From: a virus
Direction: 5' to 3' (one strand)
DNA: 31,013 bases
IMG/VR virus record: IMGVR_UViG_3300049596_000098
Coordinates: 1 to 31,013 of that record
The position numbers and the translations under genes were made by a program. Within the stretch, counting starts at the first letter, position 1. Every line of letters begins with the position of its first letter. Of the stretch, positions 7,502 through 16,316 are shown piece after piece. The notes below the pieces were generated by a model. That model saw nothing but the letters and a program-made list of their open reading frames with translations, had not been told where the DNA came from and did no database searches.

Positions 7502-10252
7502 TTATTTTTTGTTATCAGATTTTCCTTTAACATCATATTTATTTTTGTTTTCTCTGGCTACTTGTAATTGTTTATCAGCAATATTTTGTTGAACCATAAG
7601 TTTTTCTCTTTCTAATTCTGCTTTTTGATTATTGCTAGAAGTCCTATTAGATTCTTTTTGTCTCTCTAAACTCATTTGACTAGTAAACTGTTCTGAGTTT
7701 TGTATCTCTTTTAAAGTATCATTGTAATCAGATTGTTGATTTTGATTAATATCTTGTGTAGCACCAAACCCAGCGGACCTAATTTCAGCAACAAGTATAT
7801 CTCTCTGTCTATCTTTCTCTCCTTTAATGTCCTCAAATTCTCTTTTAAGTTTTTCATCTTGAGCTTTTGCTTGTAATGCTTGATCTTGCATATCTTGTTG
7901 ATGTTTCATTTCTGCATCTTTCTGTGCTTTAATTTTTTGCTCAGAATCTTTAAGCACACTGTTTAATTCAGATATACTTTCTGATTGCATTAATTTTCCT
8001 AAGTCATATATTGAAGCTCCTGTAGTATTATTAGATATAGCCATGTTTTTCAATTGCTCTAATACTGCTCTATAGTTAGCTTTAGTAGTTGCAAATATAT
8101 TAAGATCTCTCATTAATAAATCTGTACCATTAATTTGGAAGTTTACTTTTTCATCTGCAGAAGTCATGTATGATAATCTAGCAGAAGGTTTAGTAGATTG
8201 ATAAAACTGTGCAAGATCTGTTCTCATTTGATGTACTCTTGGCATTAAGTAATCTGAGTGTTGTATGAAGTACATTTCTGTTTGAGCATAAGATGATCCA
8301 ACTGCTTGTTCTACACCTGTTGCAGTTTGTTGAGATAACTGTTGACCCATTCTTTGAGGATTAATACCTATAACTTCATATGCTTGTTGTTTCATATATG
8401 TAGCTAACTGTATTCTTGACATCAACCTGTTAGTCTGTTCTAGGTCTAATTTCTGAAAGTGTTGGAAGTTAAGAGCATTCTCTGTATTAGTAATACTGGT
8501 ATCTAAAGGAAGCATCTGAAAATTCTTCATTGCTACATAAGCTTTAGCTAAATTGTTTTTACCCCAGTCTTCACCCATAGAGTGTCTTGGTAATGCATTC
8601 TGATCTAATAAGATAACTGTACCTAATTCATCTACTAAAATATCTGCTATTTGATTATTGACAATGTTATATCCTATTTGAAAAGGTTTCATTAAATCTA
8701 TTAATGCAGTTGACTTAGTATTTCTATCTGAAAATACTGCACCTTCTACTGGTAGTTTACATCCGTATAAACTATTATCACCTTTAAATTGAAATCTAAG
8801 TGGTCCTATGTTTTGTTTATCAATACCAATATATAAAGGAGTAAATCCACCAGGGTTATTCATACCCCAGAAAGAAGGAATGTTTGGTCCAACTTTAATA
8901 CCACCCCATACCTCATTAATCCAAATCCAGTCTATATGCTCACCATATACAATATTGTCTTTAGTTTTATTTTTAAAGAGTCTTGTATCATACACGGGTG
9001 AGTCTGTTACTTTGTAGTCTTCAGTAATAATTTCTGTAATTACTTCACCTGAGTCAGTAACTTTAGTTAAGTGACCTACTTTTCTTTGAGATTTCCAATA
9101 TGCTGTAGTTACTCTTAATAAATATGCAGTACCTTGATCATAATAATCTTCTCCTTCTCTAAGTATGTAATTAACAATATCTCCTCCATTGAATATACTA
9201 TTAGCTGCTGCAGTAGAATATTGTCTGAATCCTAATGAAGGCATGTTAGTATTCCACTCATGTGATTTAGTAGCATCATAAAATGATCCGTCATTTTGAG
9301 TACCACCAATGTTATATCCTGCTGATCTGATAGGATAGATAGCTTCTAATGATGCCATCTGATCTTCATTCATCATATATCCATACTTATCAATAACATC
9401 TGCTACAGTTAACATGTCAGTTTTACCAACCCAATTAGATTGAGATATATATCTTGCATCAGGAGACTTGTGATAAAATGTTAGTACAGGATTCCATAAT
9501 TCTACATCATAATCATCTTCCATCATACGCATATGCCAGAACTCTCTGTCTGTAATAAGCATATCTCTAAAACCTCTTTCTTCTAACTCATCCATTCTGA
9601 ATCTTTCAGTATCTACTTCATGTTGATGAGAAGCCCATTGCTCTACTATAGATCTGTAATCTTTTTTAAAGAATTGTTCTATTTCAGGTAATGTTTTAAG
9701 TTTTTCTGGATTTAATTGTTCTTGTGCTTCTGGAGATTCTGGATTAAGACCTTGCTCAATTAATGCAGATGTTATCTTCATCTGTGCATCTTGCATTAAT
9801 GTATCTTCTACCATTTGTCTTTTTTGCTCCATCATATCATTATATGATCCTTCATCAACAGCACGGTATGTTAACTTACTTGATCTTTTAGCAAATTCAG
9901 CTACAAGAACATTAATTACATTAGGTATAATTGGGTAAAATTTAAGTTCAAGTGCAGAAGAATCTTCTTTAGTAAGAGTTTCAATTATATCTCTATAATC
10001 ATTATCTTCCTCTACAATGTAATCAGACTTATCAATAACACCTTTAGCTAACTTATAGTTTTTCATTAACCTACGGGCATTTCTTTTAATCTGTTTAAGA
10101 CCATTCCACTCTAACCAGTCAAGATTCCAAGCTGCCCACTTATCATCTTTTTCTACTTTAGGAATAAACTGTAAAGGTTGAGTTATACTACCTAACCTGT
10201 TATGTTCTGTCTTTGCTCCTTTTTTGAGCTGTAATGCGTTGAAAACTTGCAT
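7502..10252 (-). CDS. Portal protein
   Basis: A 916-residue protein just after the large terminase, the size and place of portals in crAss-like and related Bacteroidota phages. Portal-like features are the early segment FYPIIPNVINVLVAEFAKR (about residues 105-123), followed by an acidic/Met-rich helical region, a long beta-containing stem/wing part (YYDQGTAYLLRVTTAYWKSQ) and a helical crown-like part (QQLSQQTATGVEQAVGSSYA). The last roughly 140 residues are very rich in Gln, Lys and Glu and should form a coiled coil, ending YDVKGKSDNKK. The portal is the dodecameric ring through which DNA enters the head and to which terminase docks. It begins 6 nt after the terminase gene's stop. Confidence is high from length, motif and neighbours. 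Confidence 0.88.
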   Translation of the reverse strand: MQVFNALQLKKGAKTEHNRLGSITQPLQFIPKVEKDDKWAAWNLDWLEWNGLKQIKRNARRLMKNYKLAKGVIDKSDYIVEEDNDYRDIIETLTKEDSSALELKFYPIIPNVINVLVAEFAKRSSKLTYRAVDEGSYNDMMEQKRQMVEDTLMQDAQMKITSALIEQGLNPESPEAQEQLNPEKLKTLPEIEQFFKKDYRSIVEQWASHQHEVDTERFRMDELEERGFRDMLITDREFWHMRMMEDDYDVELWNPVLTFYHKSPDARYISQSNWVGKTDMLTVADVIDKYGYMMNEDQMASLEAIYPIRSAGYNIGGTQNDGSFYDATKSHEWNTNMPSLGFRQYSTAAANSIFNGGDIVNYILREGEDYYDQGTAYLLRVTTAYWKSQRKVGHLTKVTDSGEVITEIITEDYKVTDSPVYDTRLFKNKTKDNIVYGEHIDWIWINEVWGGIKVGPNIPSFWGMNNPGGFTPLYIGIDKQNIGPLRFQFKGDNSLYGCKLPVEGAVFSDRNTKSTALIDLMKPFQIGYNIVNNQIADILVDELGTVILLDQNALPRHSMGEDWGKNNLAKAYVAMKNFQMLPLDTSITNTENALNFQHFQKLDLEQTNRLMSRIQLATYMKQQAYEVIGINPQRMGQQLSQQTATGVEQAVGSSYAQTEMYFIQHSDYLMPRVHQMRTDLAQFYQSTKPSARLSYMTSADEKVNFQINGTDLLMRDLNIFATTKANYRAVLEQLKNMAISNNTTGASIYDLGKLMQSESISELNSVLKDSEQKIKAQKDAEMKHQQDMQDQALQAKAQDEKLKREFEDIKGEKDRQRDILVAEIRSAGFGATQDINQNQQSDYNDTLKEIQNSEQFTSQMSLERQKESNRTSSNNQKAELEREKLMVQQNIADKQLQVARENKNKYDVKGKSDNKK

Positions 10253-10258
10253 ATTCTT

Positions 10259-12463
10259 TTATTTTAAATTTTTAAATGGTGATCTGTTAAATTTTTGATT
10301 TTCACCTAATCCACTTCTACCCATATGTCTAAAAGGACTACTCTTTAAGGTATACAAATTTTTTGAATTTTCCAATTTTTTACTTGCTTCATCTCTCACA
10401 ATTCTTTTTGTGTAACCCATATTAGCTTGTTGGATTTTAAGAAATGAAACTAATGCAGAAAAAGCTACTAACCTATCCACGTTGAGTCCATCTTGATAAG
10501 CCTGCATTTCCCTCAGTAACATTATATCCGGTATTCTTTCTACACCATAATGTATCTTTACAGTAGTACCATCATCTTTCTGTATATGATCTATCTCTTC
10601 AGTTAAGAAATCTTGAGTATAACTGATCATATGGTTCTTAAATAGTACACCTGTATTTCTCCATCCGTATTCCTGGAATACATTTGCATTAGATCCTAAA
10701 TCTTTTAAGAATACTATTTTGTTTCTTGGTACTAGATATCTTTGTTTTTTTCTTGATATCATGTGATTTATAAATTGAGATATATTATTCTCTACTATAG
10801 TCCATGCATTATACCATTCAATTATTAATTCTAGTCTCTCATGTGTTTTATTAATATCATCAAATCTTCCGCACCATGCTGCTACAATTTTATCTCTTTC
10901 TATAAATGTCTCAGCCTCACCATTAGTAACCTTAGTTACTTCAACTGGAGCTTTCATTATATATATAGAACATAGTGAGTCTGAGGTAGTTGTCTTTCCC
11001 TCTGCAACAGGGTCAATACTGCCATAGTACATACCAAATGTAGGATCTGGTACTGGTCTTTCCCATACTACTAACGTACCTGTTTTATCTTCTGTCTTCT
11101 TAGATATAGGAAACTCAGCTATTGGTAATTTATTAGTAGCTTTTACTTTTACTTTACCGGTTTCATCTCTAGATATATCAAGAAACTCTGAAGAGTATTC
11201 TTTTTCTTCTATTCTTTTTATCTGAGCATTTACAAGATGTGGTGGGAATTTAGCCTCTTTTCTAAATGCAAATGCCTCTTCTATATTTCTTGGATGCTGA
11301 GATACCTCAAGTTGATAATCTTTAGGTTCTTTATTTTTCTTGATTTCCTCAAAGTATTCATCTAAAGCAATTAATGCTTCTTGGACAAGTGAATTACCAT
11401 AATCATCTATATATGGTGGCATAGACCATTGTTCAGGTATAAACAATCCTGATTCTCCCCATGTATTATCTTTATCTATTAGATTGGTTTTAACTGGATA
11501 TATATCATTACTGGCTGGATCAAGTATCATTTTCTTTAAAGGACCACATTGATCAAGATCCCCTACTGATCCCGCAGCAATAAATAATCCTGTAGTAATC
11601 ATACCAGACTTAAGTGCTGGTTTAATATATCCAAAGGTTGTATCCATCTTGGGAGCAATTCCTGCTTCTTCATGAAAGAAGAACTTAACCGGACCCCCAA
11701 CACCATTTGTTGGATCTTTTTCAAAAGACATACCTTGCATAGTACCTTTAAGTCCTATTTCAGCTTTTCTATCTCCTTTTCTTATCTCAATTTTTTGTTG
11801 CCACATCATTACTTTATCTGGAGACATAGGTCTATACCATGCAGTATGTTCATTTAAGAATGCTGCATACTCAGATAAGAATTTCCAGGTACCTTTCTCA
11901 TTGATATAATCTTTAAGTGACGCACCCATTTTTAAAGTAACCCCAGCTTCAAACCATAACTGATTGATAAGTTTACCTGCATGAAAGTATGAACTAGCTA
12001 TCTGTCTTTTTTTAAGAATAGCTACGTGCATGTAATTTATTTCTGCAAGTATCTCATATAAGGCCATGTGATATTGTGCATCTCTTATTTTAGCAAATCC
12101 AAACTTTTGCTCTTCCTTATCAAAGATAGGTAAGAAGTTTAACCACATATAATAATCTCTTGTAAGGAACCAAGTTTTAGATCCTGATTTAATTATTACA
12201 CCTAATCTACATTTAGCTTTTTGGTCATCCCAATAATTAATAAAATCTTTAGATTTAAATGGGGCTACACAATATACTTTTTCTATATTGAATTTTGTTG
12301 ACTCAGATATAAATATTTTATTACTTACATCATCAAACTCATATTCACCGGGCTCTTTAAATAATGCAAACACAAACTCACCAAATTCTTTTCTTGTATC
12401 AAAAGATGTAGTAGTCCATGTTCCATTATCCCAGGTGGGAATATCCGTGTACATATTTTCCAT
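10259..12463 (-). CDS. terL: Terminase large subunit
   Basis: A 734-residue packaging motor. The ATPase part has a degenerate Walker A region, ILKKRQIASSYFHAGKL (about residues 149-165), where KRQ...S replaces the classic P-loop. It is followed by Walker B with catalytic Glu in KFFFHEEAG (260-268) and the coupling motif AAGSVGD (296-302). The RNase H-like nuclease part begins at YGSIDP (Asp484), continues with a Glu in VENN (558) and a late Asp in NVDRLVAF (663). The enzyme cuts concatemeric DNA and pumps it through the portal. Start and stop are tight to the flanking genes (TAATTATG at the 5' junction). A small terminase subunit is not obvious; candidates are the neighbouring 171-aa and 120-aa proteins. 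Confidence 0.93.
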   Translation of the reverse strand: MENMYTDIPTWDNGTWTTTSFDTRKEFGEFVFALFKEPGEYEFDDVSNKIFISESTKFNIEKVYCVAPFKSKDFINYWDDQKAKCRLGVIIKSGSKTWFLTRDYYMWLNFLPIFDKEEQKFGFAKIRDAQYHMALYEILAEINYMHVAILKKRQIASSYFHAGKLINQLWFEAGVTLKMGASLKDYINEKGTWKFLSEYAAFLNEHTAWYRPMSPDKVMMWQQKIEIRKGDRKAEIGLKGTMQGMSFEKDPTNGVGGPVKFFFHEEAGIAPKMDTTFGYIKPALKSGMITTGLFIAAGSVGDLDQCGPLKKMILDPASNDIYPVKTNLIDKDNTWGESGLFIPEQWSMPPYIDDYGNSLVQEALIALDEYFEEIKKNKEPKDYQLEVSQHPRNIEEAFAFRKEAKFPPHLVNAQIKRIEEKEYSSEFLDISRDETGKVKVKATNKLPIAEFPISKKTEDKTGTLVVWERPVPDPTFGMYYGSIDPVAEGKTTTSDSLCSIYIMKAPVEVTKVTNGEAETFIERDKIVAAWCGRFDDINKTHERLELIIEWYNAWTIVENNISQFINHMISRKKQRYLVPRNKIVFLKDLGSNANVFQEYGWRNTGVLFKNHMISYTQDFLTEEIDHIQKDDGTTVKIHYGVERIPDIMLLREMQAYQDGLNVDRLVAFSALVSFLKIQQANMGYTKRIVRDEASKKLENSKNLYTLKSSPFRHMGRSGLGENQKFNRSPFKNLK

Positions 12464-12465
12464 AA

Positions 12466-12981
12466 TTAACTATCATAAGATAAACCAATTCCTCCTCTAA
12501 CTTTACTAGATTGCTCTTCCTGTAAATCTTTATATACTCCTTTAAAAGAAGCTCTAATAAGATCAAAGTTTTTTGCTGCAGCTACAAGTGAATTTATATT
12601 ACCATCTCTTCCTGCAGTAATTGGAGTAGTCTCCATATATCTAGCTAATCTATCTAACATAGATGCCATACCTTTATATGCTCTATATGTAGGAGTCTCA
12701 TATAATCTTTGACAGAATACTAATGCTTGATGTATTGTTTTATCCTCAGTAGAAAATTCAGCTTTAATCTCAGCTAGAATTAAATCTTCTTTATCTATCT
12801 CTGGTGTGTGAAAAAATGGATTCATATCAGGATTAGGACATGTCATATAAAACAAGTACTGGTATATCTTAATGTAGTTTTCTGGATATTCATCCATAAC
12901 ATCCTTAAGTGCATGTAGTGTATAACAATGTTCAGTTGGTATTACTACATTATTTTGTACATCAAATAGTTTTATTAACAT
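12466..12981 (-). CDS. Unknown protein next to terminase (171 aa)
   Basis: Mostly helical, soluble, starting MLIKLFDVQNNVVIPTEHCY. Other recognisable stretches are YLFYMTCPNPDMNPFFHTPE and YETPTYRAYKGMASMLDRLA, the latter clearly helical. I recall similar proteins beside the terminase in Bacteroidota phages but know no function. Position immediately before the large terminase (stop 2 nt before its ATG) allows a small-terminase or packaging-accessory role; no helix-turn-helix is evident. It begins 2 nt after the nuclease gene's stop, so the three are translated from one transcript. Confidence 0.72.
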   Translation of the reverse strand: MLIKLFDVQNNVVIPTEHCYTLHALKDVMDEYPENYIKIYQYLFYMTCPNPDMNPFFHTPEIDKEDLILAEIKAEFSTEDKTIHQALVFCQRLYETPTYRAYKGMASMLDRLARYMETTPITAGRDGNINSLVAAAKNFDLIRASFKGVYKDLQEEQSSKVRGGIGLSYDS

Positions 12982-12983
12982 GT

Positions 12984-13790
12984 TTATAATGATTTAATTA
13001 TAGCTATAACTTCTTCTTTTAAATATGGTATCTCCATTGGTATTACTTGTTTAATTTCCGGATCTCCTTGATCAGTATATTTAGTAATAGGATACCCCCA
13101 TTCATCTACTCCATCTAAGTCAAATGTAACATGATGTATAAACAGTTTACCTGGTTTTAATTTTGGGTTGTGTTTCAACATAATATACATATATATACTT
13201 AATTGTAGTGCATAGTGGTTAAAATTACAATCATCCAAATGTGATACAGGGTCCTGTAATTTGTCACTAATCCCATCCCAATCCTTATATGATTCAACAT
13301 CAATCTTCTTATTTGTCTTATAATCAATGATATTAATTTTATCATTAACTACTTCTACTAAATCTGATTGACCACATATACCTGCAGACTTTAAATAAAC
13401 CATATGTTCAGGATATACACCTTGTTCTAATTTTTGAGAAGGAGCATACTTTAAATTGTTTACTTCAGGTACCGGAGTTATTATTGGTATTATCACACCA
13501 TCTACTTCTAATGAAGATAGACTGCATAGATCTGATTCTCTTTGATTATGATAAAAGGTCCCTAATGATGTAGCTCTTAGTGCTTCATTATCCCAGATTT
13601 CAATTATCTTTTCTGGTGCTATACCAAACCATTTTGATTTTTTTTGTTTAGAGCATTTAGCAGCTATTTTAACTTTATCAAATGGCTTTTTTAATTTTGA
13701 TATAAGACTTGTTACACTAGTCCATTTGATAGATTCTTCACCTTCAATACTAGTATAACTATGGTCATCTGCTTTAAATACTATACTCAT
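12984..13790 (-). CDS. RecB/Cas4-type PD-(D/E)XK nuclease
   Basis: A 268-residue protein with the full set of RecB-family nuclease residues in order: GTFYHNQRE (His81 with the following Glu), GQSDLVEV (Asp143), INIIDYKTNKK (Asp156, Lys158) and NHYALQLSIYMY (Gln196, Tyr200). These bind two-metal catalytic ions and match the RecB/AddB/Cas4 exonuclease core. The N-terminus (SYTSIEGEESIKWTSVTSLI) resembles the lead-in found in phage PD-(D/E)XK proteins. No helicase domain or Cys cluster for iron-sulfur is seen. Lying in the packaging operon, it may trim or resolve replicating DNA for packaging, or degrade host DNA; the role is inference. Its ATG overlaps the stop of the 104-aa gene by 4 nt. Confidence 0.88.
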   Translation of the reverse strand: MSIVFKADDHSYTSIEGEESIKWTSVTSLISKLKKPFDKVKIAAKCSKQKKSKWFGIAPEKIIEIWDNEALRATSLGTFYHNQRESDLCSLSSLEVDGVIIPIITPVPEVNNLKYAPSQKLEQGVYPEHMVYLKSAGICGQSDLVEVVNDKINIIDYKTNKKIDVESYKDWDGISDKLQDPVSHLDDCNFNHYALQLSIYMYIMLKHNPKLKPGKLFIHHVTFDLDGVDEWGYPITKYTDQGDPEIKQVIPMEIPYLKEEVIAIIKSL

Positions 13791-14101
13791 AATTGTGCGT
13801 TTTCTATAATTGTATCAGCTAAAATAATTGATGCTTCATCATTTGATGCCAACATACTTTTAATATTATTAACTTCTTCTTGAGTAAATTTACCTTCTAA
13901 TCTAAGTATACTTAATGATAAAAACTTATTTTGAAGTTCTAATTTTTCTATTTTATTTAATAATACCTCTGTTGGAATATAAGCACTTTTATTACTACTT
14001 GTTATTTGACTCCATATAACATTACTTGTATCAGGAGCAGCACTACCAATATGATTAGGTGCATATAGACCTTGTGCTGTTAAATTTGTTTCAGTTGTCA
14101 T
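13787..14101 (-). CDS. Unknown small protein (104 aa)
   Basis: The first 50 residues look extended and Thr/Ser/Asn-rich (MTTETNLTAQGLYAPNHIGS); the second half is a likely coiled coil (LLNKIEKLELQNKFLSLSIL) followed by EEVNNIKSMLASNDEASIIL. No motif is recognised. Its stop overlaps the nuclease ATG (ATGA), which suggests translational coupling; its start is 2 nt after the cysteine-rich gene. It could partner the nuclease, but only the coupling supports this. Confidence 0.7.
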   Translation of the reverse strand: MTTETNLTAQGLYAPNHIGSAAPDTSNVIWSQITSSNKSAYIPTEVLLNKIEKLELQNKFLSLSILRLEGKFTQEEVNNIKSMLASNDEASIILADTIIENAQL

Positions 14102-14103
14102 AA

Positions 14104-14403
14104 TTATAATTTTTCTAGTTTATCTTCATCTTCTTCTGTGATAACTGCTTTCCATCTCAAGTCCGGACACTCTGATGATAATGATCTTGTTTTAAATGTA
14201 AGTGAGCAGCCACATAAATTACAACATGGTTGCGTCCCTGGCATTACACATGATGAACCTTTAGTATCTTTTCTTACACACATATTACATAATTCCATTC
14301 TATCTGCTGCAATCTTTTCTACAAAGGCATCTCTTATTACAGAATTTTTAATACCCTCCATAATTTGCTTTCTATTATGCCAAATCTTCTCCAGTTTTCC
14401 CAT
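14104..14403 (-). CDS. Cysteine-rich putative zinc protein (99 aa)
   Basis: Eight cysteines fall in a pattern that fits two zinc sites: ELCNMC (39, 42), Cys52, QPCCNLCGC (60, 61, 64, 66) and SECPDLRW (79). The CCxxCGC...KTRS...CP..W arrangement is one I recognise in small Bacteroidota-phage proteins of unknown role. The N-terminal 35 residues are basic and helical, and the C-terminus is acidic (TEEDEDKLEKL). It may be a transcription or nucleic-acid accessory factor, but nothing proves that. It overlaps the end of the IHF-like gene by 29 nt in another frame and is followed after 2 nt by the 104-aa gene. Confidence 0.8.
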   Translation of the reverse strand: MGKLEKIWHNRKQIMEGIKNSVIRDAFVEKIAADRMELCNMCVRKDTKGSSCVMPGTQPCCNLCGCSLTFKTRSLSSECPDLRWKAVITEEDEDKLEKL

Positions 14404-14761
14404 CTGCTTTGTCTTTTAAAAATTTATCTTTAATTTCTTTATCTGCTTTTAGCATTTTATCTGCTTTCTCCAATAATATAACTTTAGCCTCTATTCTTTT
14501 CTTATAGTTATAATTGGCCATAGTATCCGTATTTAGTGTTTCAATACTATTATGATACTTATCCAAGAGTGCAGTAACTAATCTAGGTTTAATAGACATG
14601 ATTCCTAAACCATCTAAGTTTATTCTGATATGATTTAACTCAGTTAAGTTTTTTCTTATCTCTTTATAGTAGAAAGTCATAAAATTATCTACAAGTGTTT
14701 CTGAGATATTTAAATCTTCAGCAACTTGTTTGTATAATGTATTAGGTTTTTTTGGGATCAT
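14375..14761 (-). CDS. IHF/HU-like DNA-binding protein (128 aa)
   Basis: The first 75 residues follow the HU/IHF fold pattern: helices VAEDLNISETLVDNFMTFYY and KEIRKNLTELN, then the turn-and-strand motif HIRINLDGLGIMSIKPR (about residues 44-60), matching the GxG...R strand of the family. The DNA-arm region is followed by a charged helical tail (EKADKMLKADKEIKDKFLKD) not found in ordinary HU. IHF-like genes are typical members of the late region of crAss-like phages, which supports the overall placement. It may bend or compact phage DNA or aid terminase at the packaging site. Its ATG overlaps the preceding stop (ATGA), and its end overlaps the cysteine-rich gene by 29 nt. Confidence 0.72.
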   Translation of the reverse strand: MIPKKPNTLYKQVAEDLNISETLVDNFMTFYYKEIRKNLTELNHIRINLDGLGIMSIKPRLVTALLDKYHNSIETLNTDTMANYNYKKRIEAKVILLEKADKMLKADKEIKDKFLKDKADGKTGEDLA

Positions 14762-15120
14762 CTTCCTAAAAATTTATAATCTAATAATATATCTCCTTCT
14801 GTTTGTACTTGCAAGGTAGGATTTAATCTAATGAGTTTTTTATCTACATCATCTTTAATTACTAACATTGTTTTCATTGCTTTATTAACTGCATTTCTAA
14901 CTGTTTGTGGTGACTTAAATATCATCTGTTCTTCAGAAGAAGCATCATAACAAAAATGAGTTAATTCAATAGGTCCTGACATGCTCAACAATGTTAAACA
15001 GTTTAAGTCAGAATCACTCACCACTATATGATTAATATAGCAGTGAGATAATATCTGAAACTTAACAATTTCCCATTTTGGCATTACAGCACGTTTCTGT
15101 ACTTGATTTACTAATGCCAT
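14758..15120 (-). CDS. Probable small DNA-binding protein (120 aa)
   Basis: Reads MALVNQVQKRAVMPKWEIVK, then a helical region with DLNCLTLLSMSGPIELTHFC and SPQTVRNAVNKAMKTMLVIK, which has the shape of a winged helix-turn-helix with a recognition helix in TVRNAVNKA. It ends NPTLQVQTEGDILLDYKFLG. I recall similar proteins beside IHF-like genes in Bacteroidota phages, where they are usually left as hypothetical. A regulator or a small terminase subunit would both fit. It begins 6 nt after the 91-aa gene and its stop overlaps the IHF-like start. Confidence 0.7.
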   Translation of the reverse strand: MALVNQVQKRAVMPKWEIVKFQILSHCYINHIVVSDSDLNCLTLLSMSGPIELTHFCYDASSEEQMIFKSPQTVRNAVNKAMKTMLVIKDDVDKKLIRLNPTLQVQTEGDILLDYKFLGR

Positions 15121-15126
15121 AAGTTC

Positions 15127-15402
15127 CTATTGAGTTTTAAGTTTTCTTTCTTGTTCTGGTGTTGGTGCGTCTAGATCATCTTCACCTTCAGTAGGTGGAT
15201 TCATCATCATTGCAAGTTGATAGTTAATACTTGTTCTTTTGAATCTAGCCTCATCAATTTCACATAGTACTTTCTCATACTCTAGTTGTGCTGTTAAATA
15301 AGGAATTGATTCTGTGTAAAATTTAAGCATATCAGCCTTTCTTTCTGCTAATTCTTCTGCTGTTAATTCTACTTCTTCTTGATGTTGGTTTTCTTTACTC
15401 AT
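15127..15402 (-). CDS. First gene of the packaging operon, unknown (91 aa)
   Basis: An acidic, largely helical protein: MSKENQHQEEVELTAEELAE, then a long helix SIPYLTAQLEYEKVLCEIDE, and a Pro/Glu-rich tail. The YLTAQLEYEKLL-type helix is familiar from small Bacteroidota-phage proteins, but I know no role. It is the promoter-proximal gene of the terminase transcript: a TATATTTG box lies 24 nt before the ATG, and the terminator of the lysis cassette lies upstream of that. Confidence 0.7.
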   Translation of the reverse strand: MSKENQHQEEVELTAEELAERKADMLKFYTESIPYLTAQLEYEKVLCEIDEARFKRTSINYQLAMMMNPPTEGEDDLDAPTPEQERKLKTQ

Positions 15403-15425
15403 GATATATATTTTAAAAGTTTATA

Positions 15426-15433
15426 CAAATATA
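15426..15433 (-). promoter_or_regulatory. Promoter -7 box for the packaging operon
   Basis: The minus strand reads TATATTTG, an exact TAnnTTTG match to the Bacteroidota -7 element, in the gap between the lysis terminator and the first packaging gene. Position relative to the terminator and ATG makes this one of the better promoter candidates; a -33 TTTG at proper spacing is not clear. Confidence 0.5.
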
Positions 15434-15464
15434 TACAAAATAAGTTTAAACTTATAGTATTTAA

Positions 15465-15498
15465 AATAAAAAACTCAGGTATGTTATTTACCTGAGTT
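15465..15498 (-). terminator. Strong terminator closing the fibre/lysis transcript
   Basis: On the minus strand a perfect 10-bp stem AACTCAGGTA / TACCTGAGTT (15489-15498 with 15472-15481) with a 7-nt loop is followed by a six-T run. It lies 23 bases after the stop of the last lysis-cassette gene. Confidence 0.92.
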
Positions 15499-15520
15499 CT
15501 AAATTATAGATTAGTAGTAG

Positions 15521-15679
15521 TTATCTATTTTTGATTGTAAAGTTTAATATAGTCAGCATATAAAAACTTCTATCTATATCAAATTCAATAGTAAAAAAGT
15601 CTAAAGCTCCAAGACGGACTCTTATACACACTTTATCCCATTGTTTATTTTTTATCTTCCAAGCATTTCTTAATTTCAT
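15521..15679 (-). CDS. Small protein at end of lysis cassette (52 aa)
   Basis: A hand-found ORF: ATG at 15677-15679, TAA at 15521-15523. It reads MKLRNAWKIKNKQWDKVCIR and ends FYMLTILNFTIKNR, with a hydrophobic-alternating middle (LGALDFFTIEFDID) that looks like beta strands rather than a membrane helix. The start overlaps the stop of the L,D-transpeptidase-like gene (ATGA), and the terminator follows closely, so it belongs to that transcript. Function unknown; a lysis accessory or unrelated virion peptide are both possible. Confidence 0.68.
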   Translation of the reverse strand: MKLRNAWKIKNKQWDKVCIRVRLGALDFFTIEFDIDRSFYMLTILNFTIKNR

Positions 15680-16278
15680 ACTGCTGTTATATCTTTAGAT
15701 TCTATTAATGTATAGGTAAAGTGATTACCATGTATCTTTGCTGCTAGTTTACAAATCTTCATAAACTCATCAAAGTCTTTTACTCTTTTAAATACTTGAC
15801 ATCCTTCTGACCAGTTTTCTACCCATGTAGAGTCTTGACCTGCTTTGTGAATATTAATACCAAACATACCATTATCTCTAGTTGTTTCATCAAAGGTCAT
15901 GTCTTTATTGTTATCTCTAAAAACTGCTACAGTACCGTTTCTTTGACATAAGGCTTCATATTTACCTTGGTGCTTATCAATAGACCACACACCTCTATAT
16001 TGTCCAGGAATAAGTCTTGCTACACCTTTAGAATTACTATACTGCATTACACCTTTTTTACCTGGCTCAGTTGTATTCATCCATTCATGATATTGCCATA
16101 TGCCTTTAGCATCTTTATATGATATTGTAATAATATCATCAAATACATTAGTAACTTTTTTACCGGTAGAACTATTGCGTACTCCTACTATATTAACATC
16201 ATAGCTTTTGTTTGCTACATCATCAAACCACTTGTAGCCTTTAGAGTTAATAGCATTTCTAATTTGACTTAAAATCAT
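15676..16278 (-). CDS. L,D-transpeptidase-like peptidoglycan enzyme (probable endolysin)
   Basis: A 200-residue soluble protein with the catalytic signature MFGINIHKAG (His144) followed by NWSEGCQVF (Ser157, Gly159, Cys160). This His-x(n)-S-x-G-C arrangement is that of the L,D-transpeptidase/YkuD-like cysteine fold, also used by phage peptidoglycan enzymes. Upstream strands such as PGQYRGVWSIDKHQG and GTVAVFRDNN fit the beta-rich fold. There is no signal peptide, so export would need the holin candidate at 17195. It probably cleaves or remodels cross-links between peptide stems; whether it acts as hydrolase or transferase cannot be read from sequence. It follows the permuted NlpC-type gene in the lysis cassette and is translationally coupled to the 52-aa ORF. 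Confidence 0.78.
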   Translation of the reverse strand: MILSQIRNAINSKGYKWFDDVANKSYDVNIVGVRNSSTGKKVTNVFDDIITISYKDAKGIWQYHEWMNTTEPGKKGVMQYSNSKGVARLIPGQYRGVWSIDKHQGKYEALCQRNGTVAVFRDNNKDMTFDETTRDNGMFGINIHKAGQDSTWVENWSEGCQVFKRVKDFDEFMKICKLAAKIHGNHFTYTLIESKDITAV

Positions 16279-16316
16279 AACCTATTATTTATTGATTAAA
16301 CTTGATTATAAAAATA

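Noticed and set aside
8092-8099. TATATTTG inside the portal gene as a promoter
   Set aside because: It is intragenic in AT-rich coding DNA, with no terminator or gene start nearby; a similar one lies at 22085 in the spike gene.
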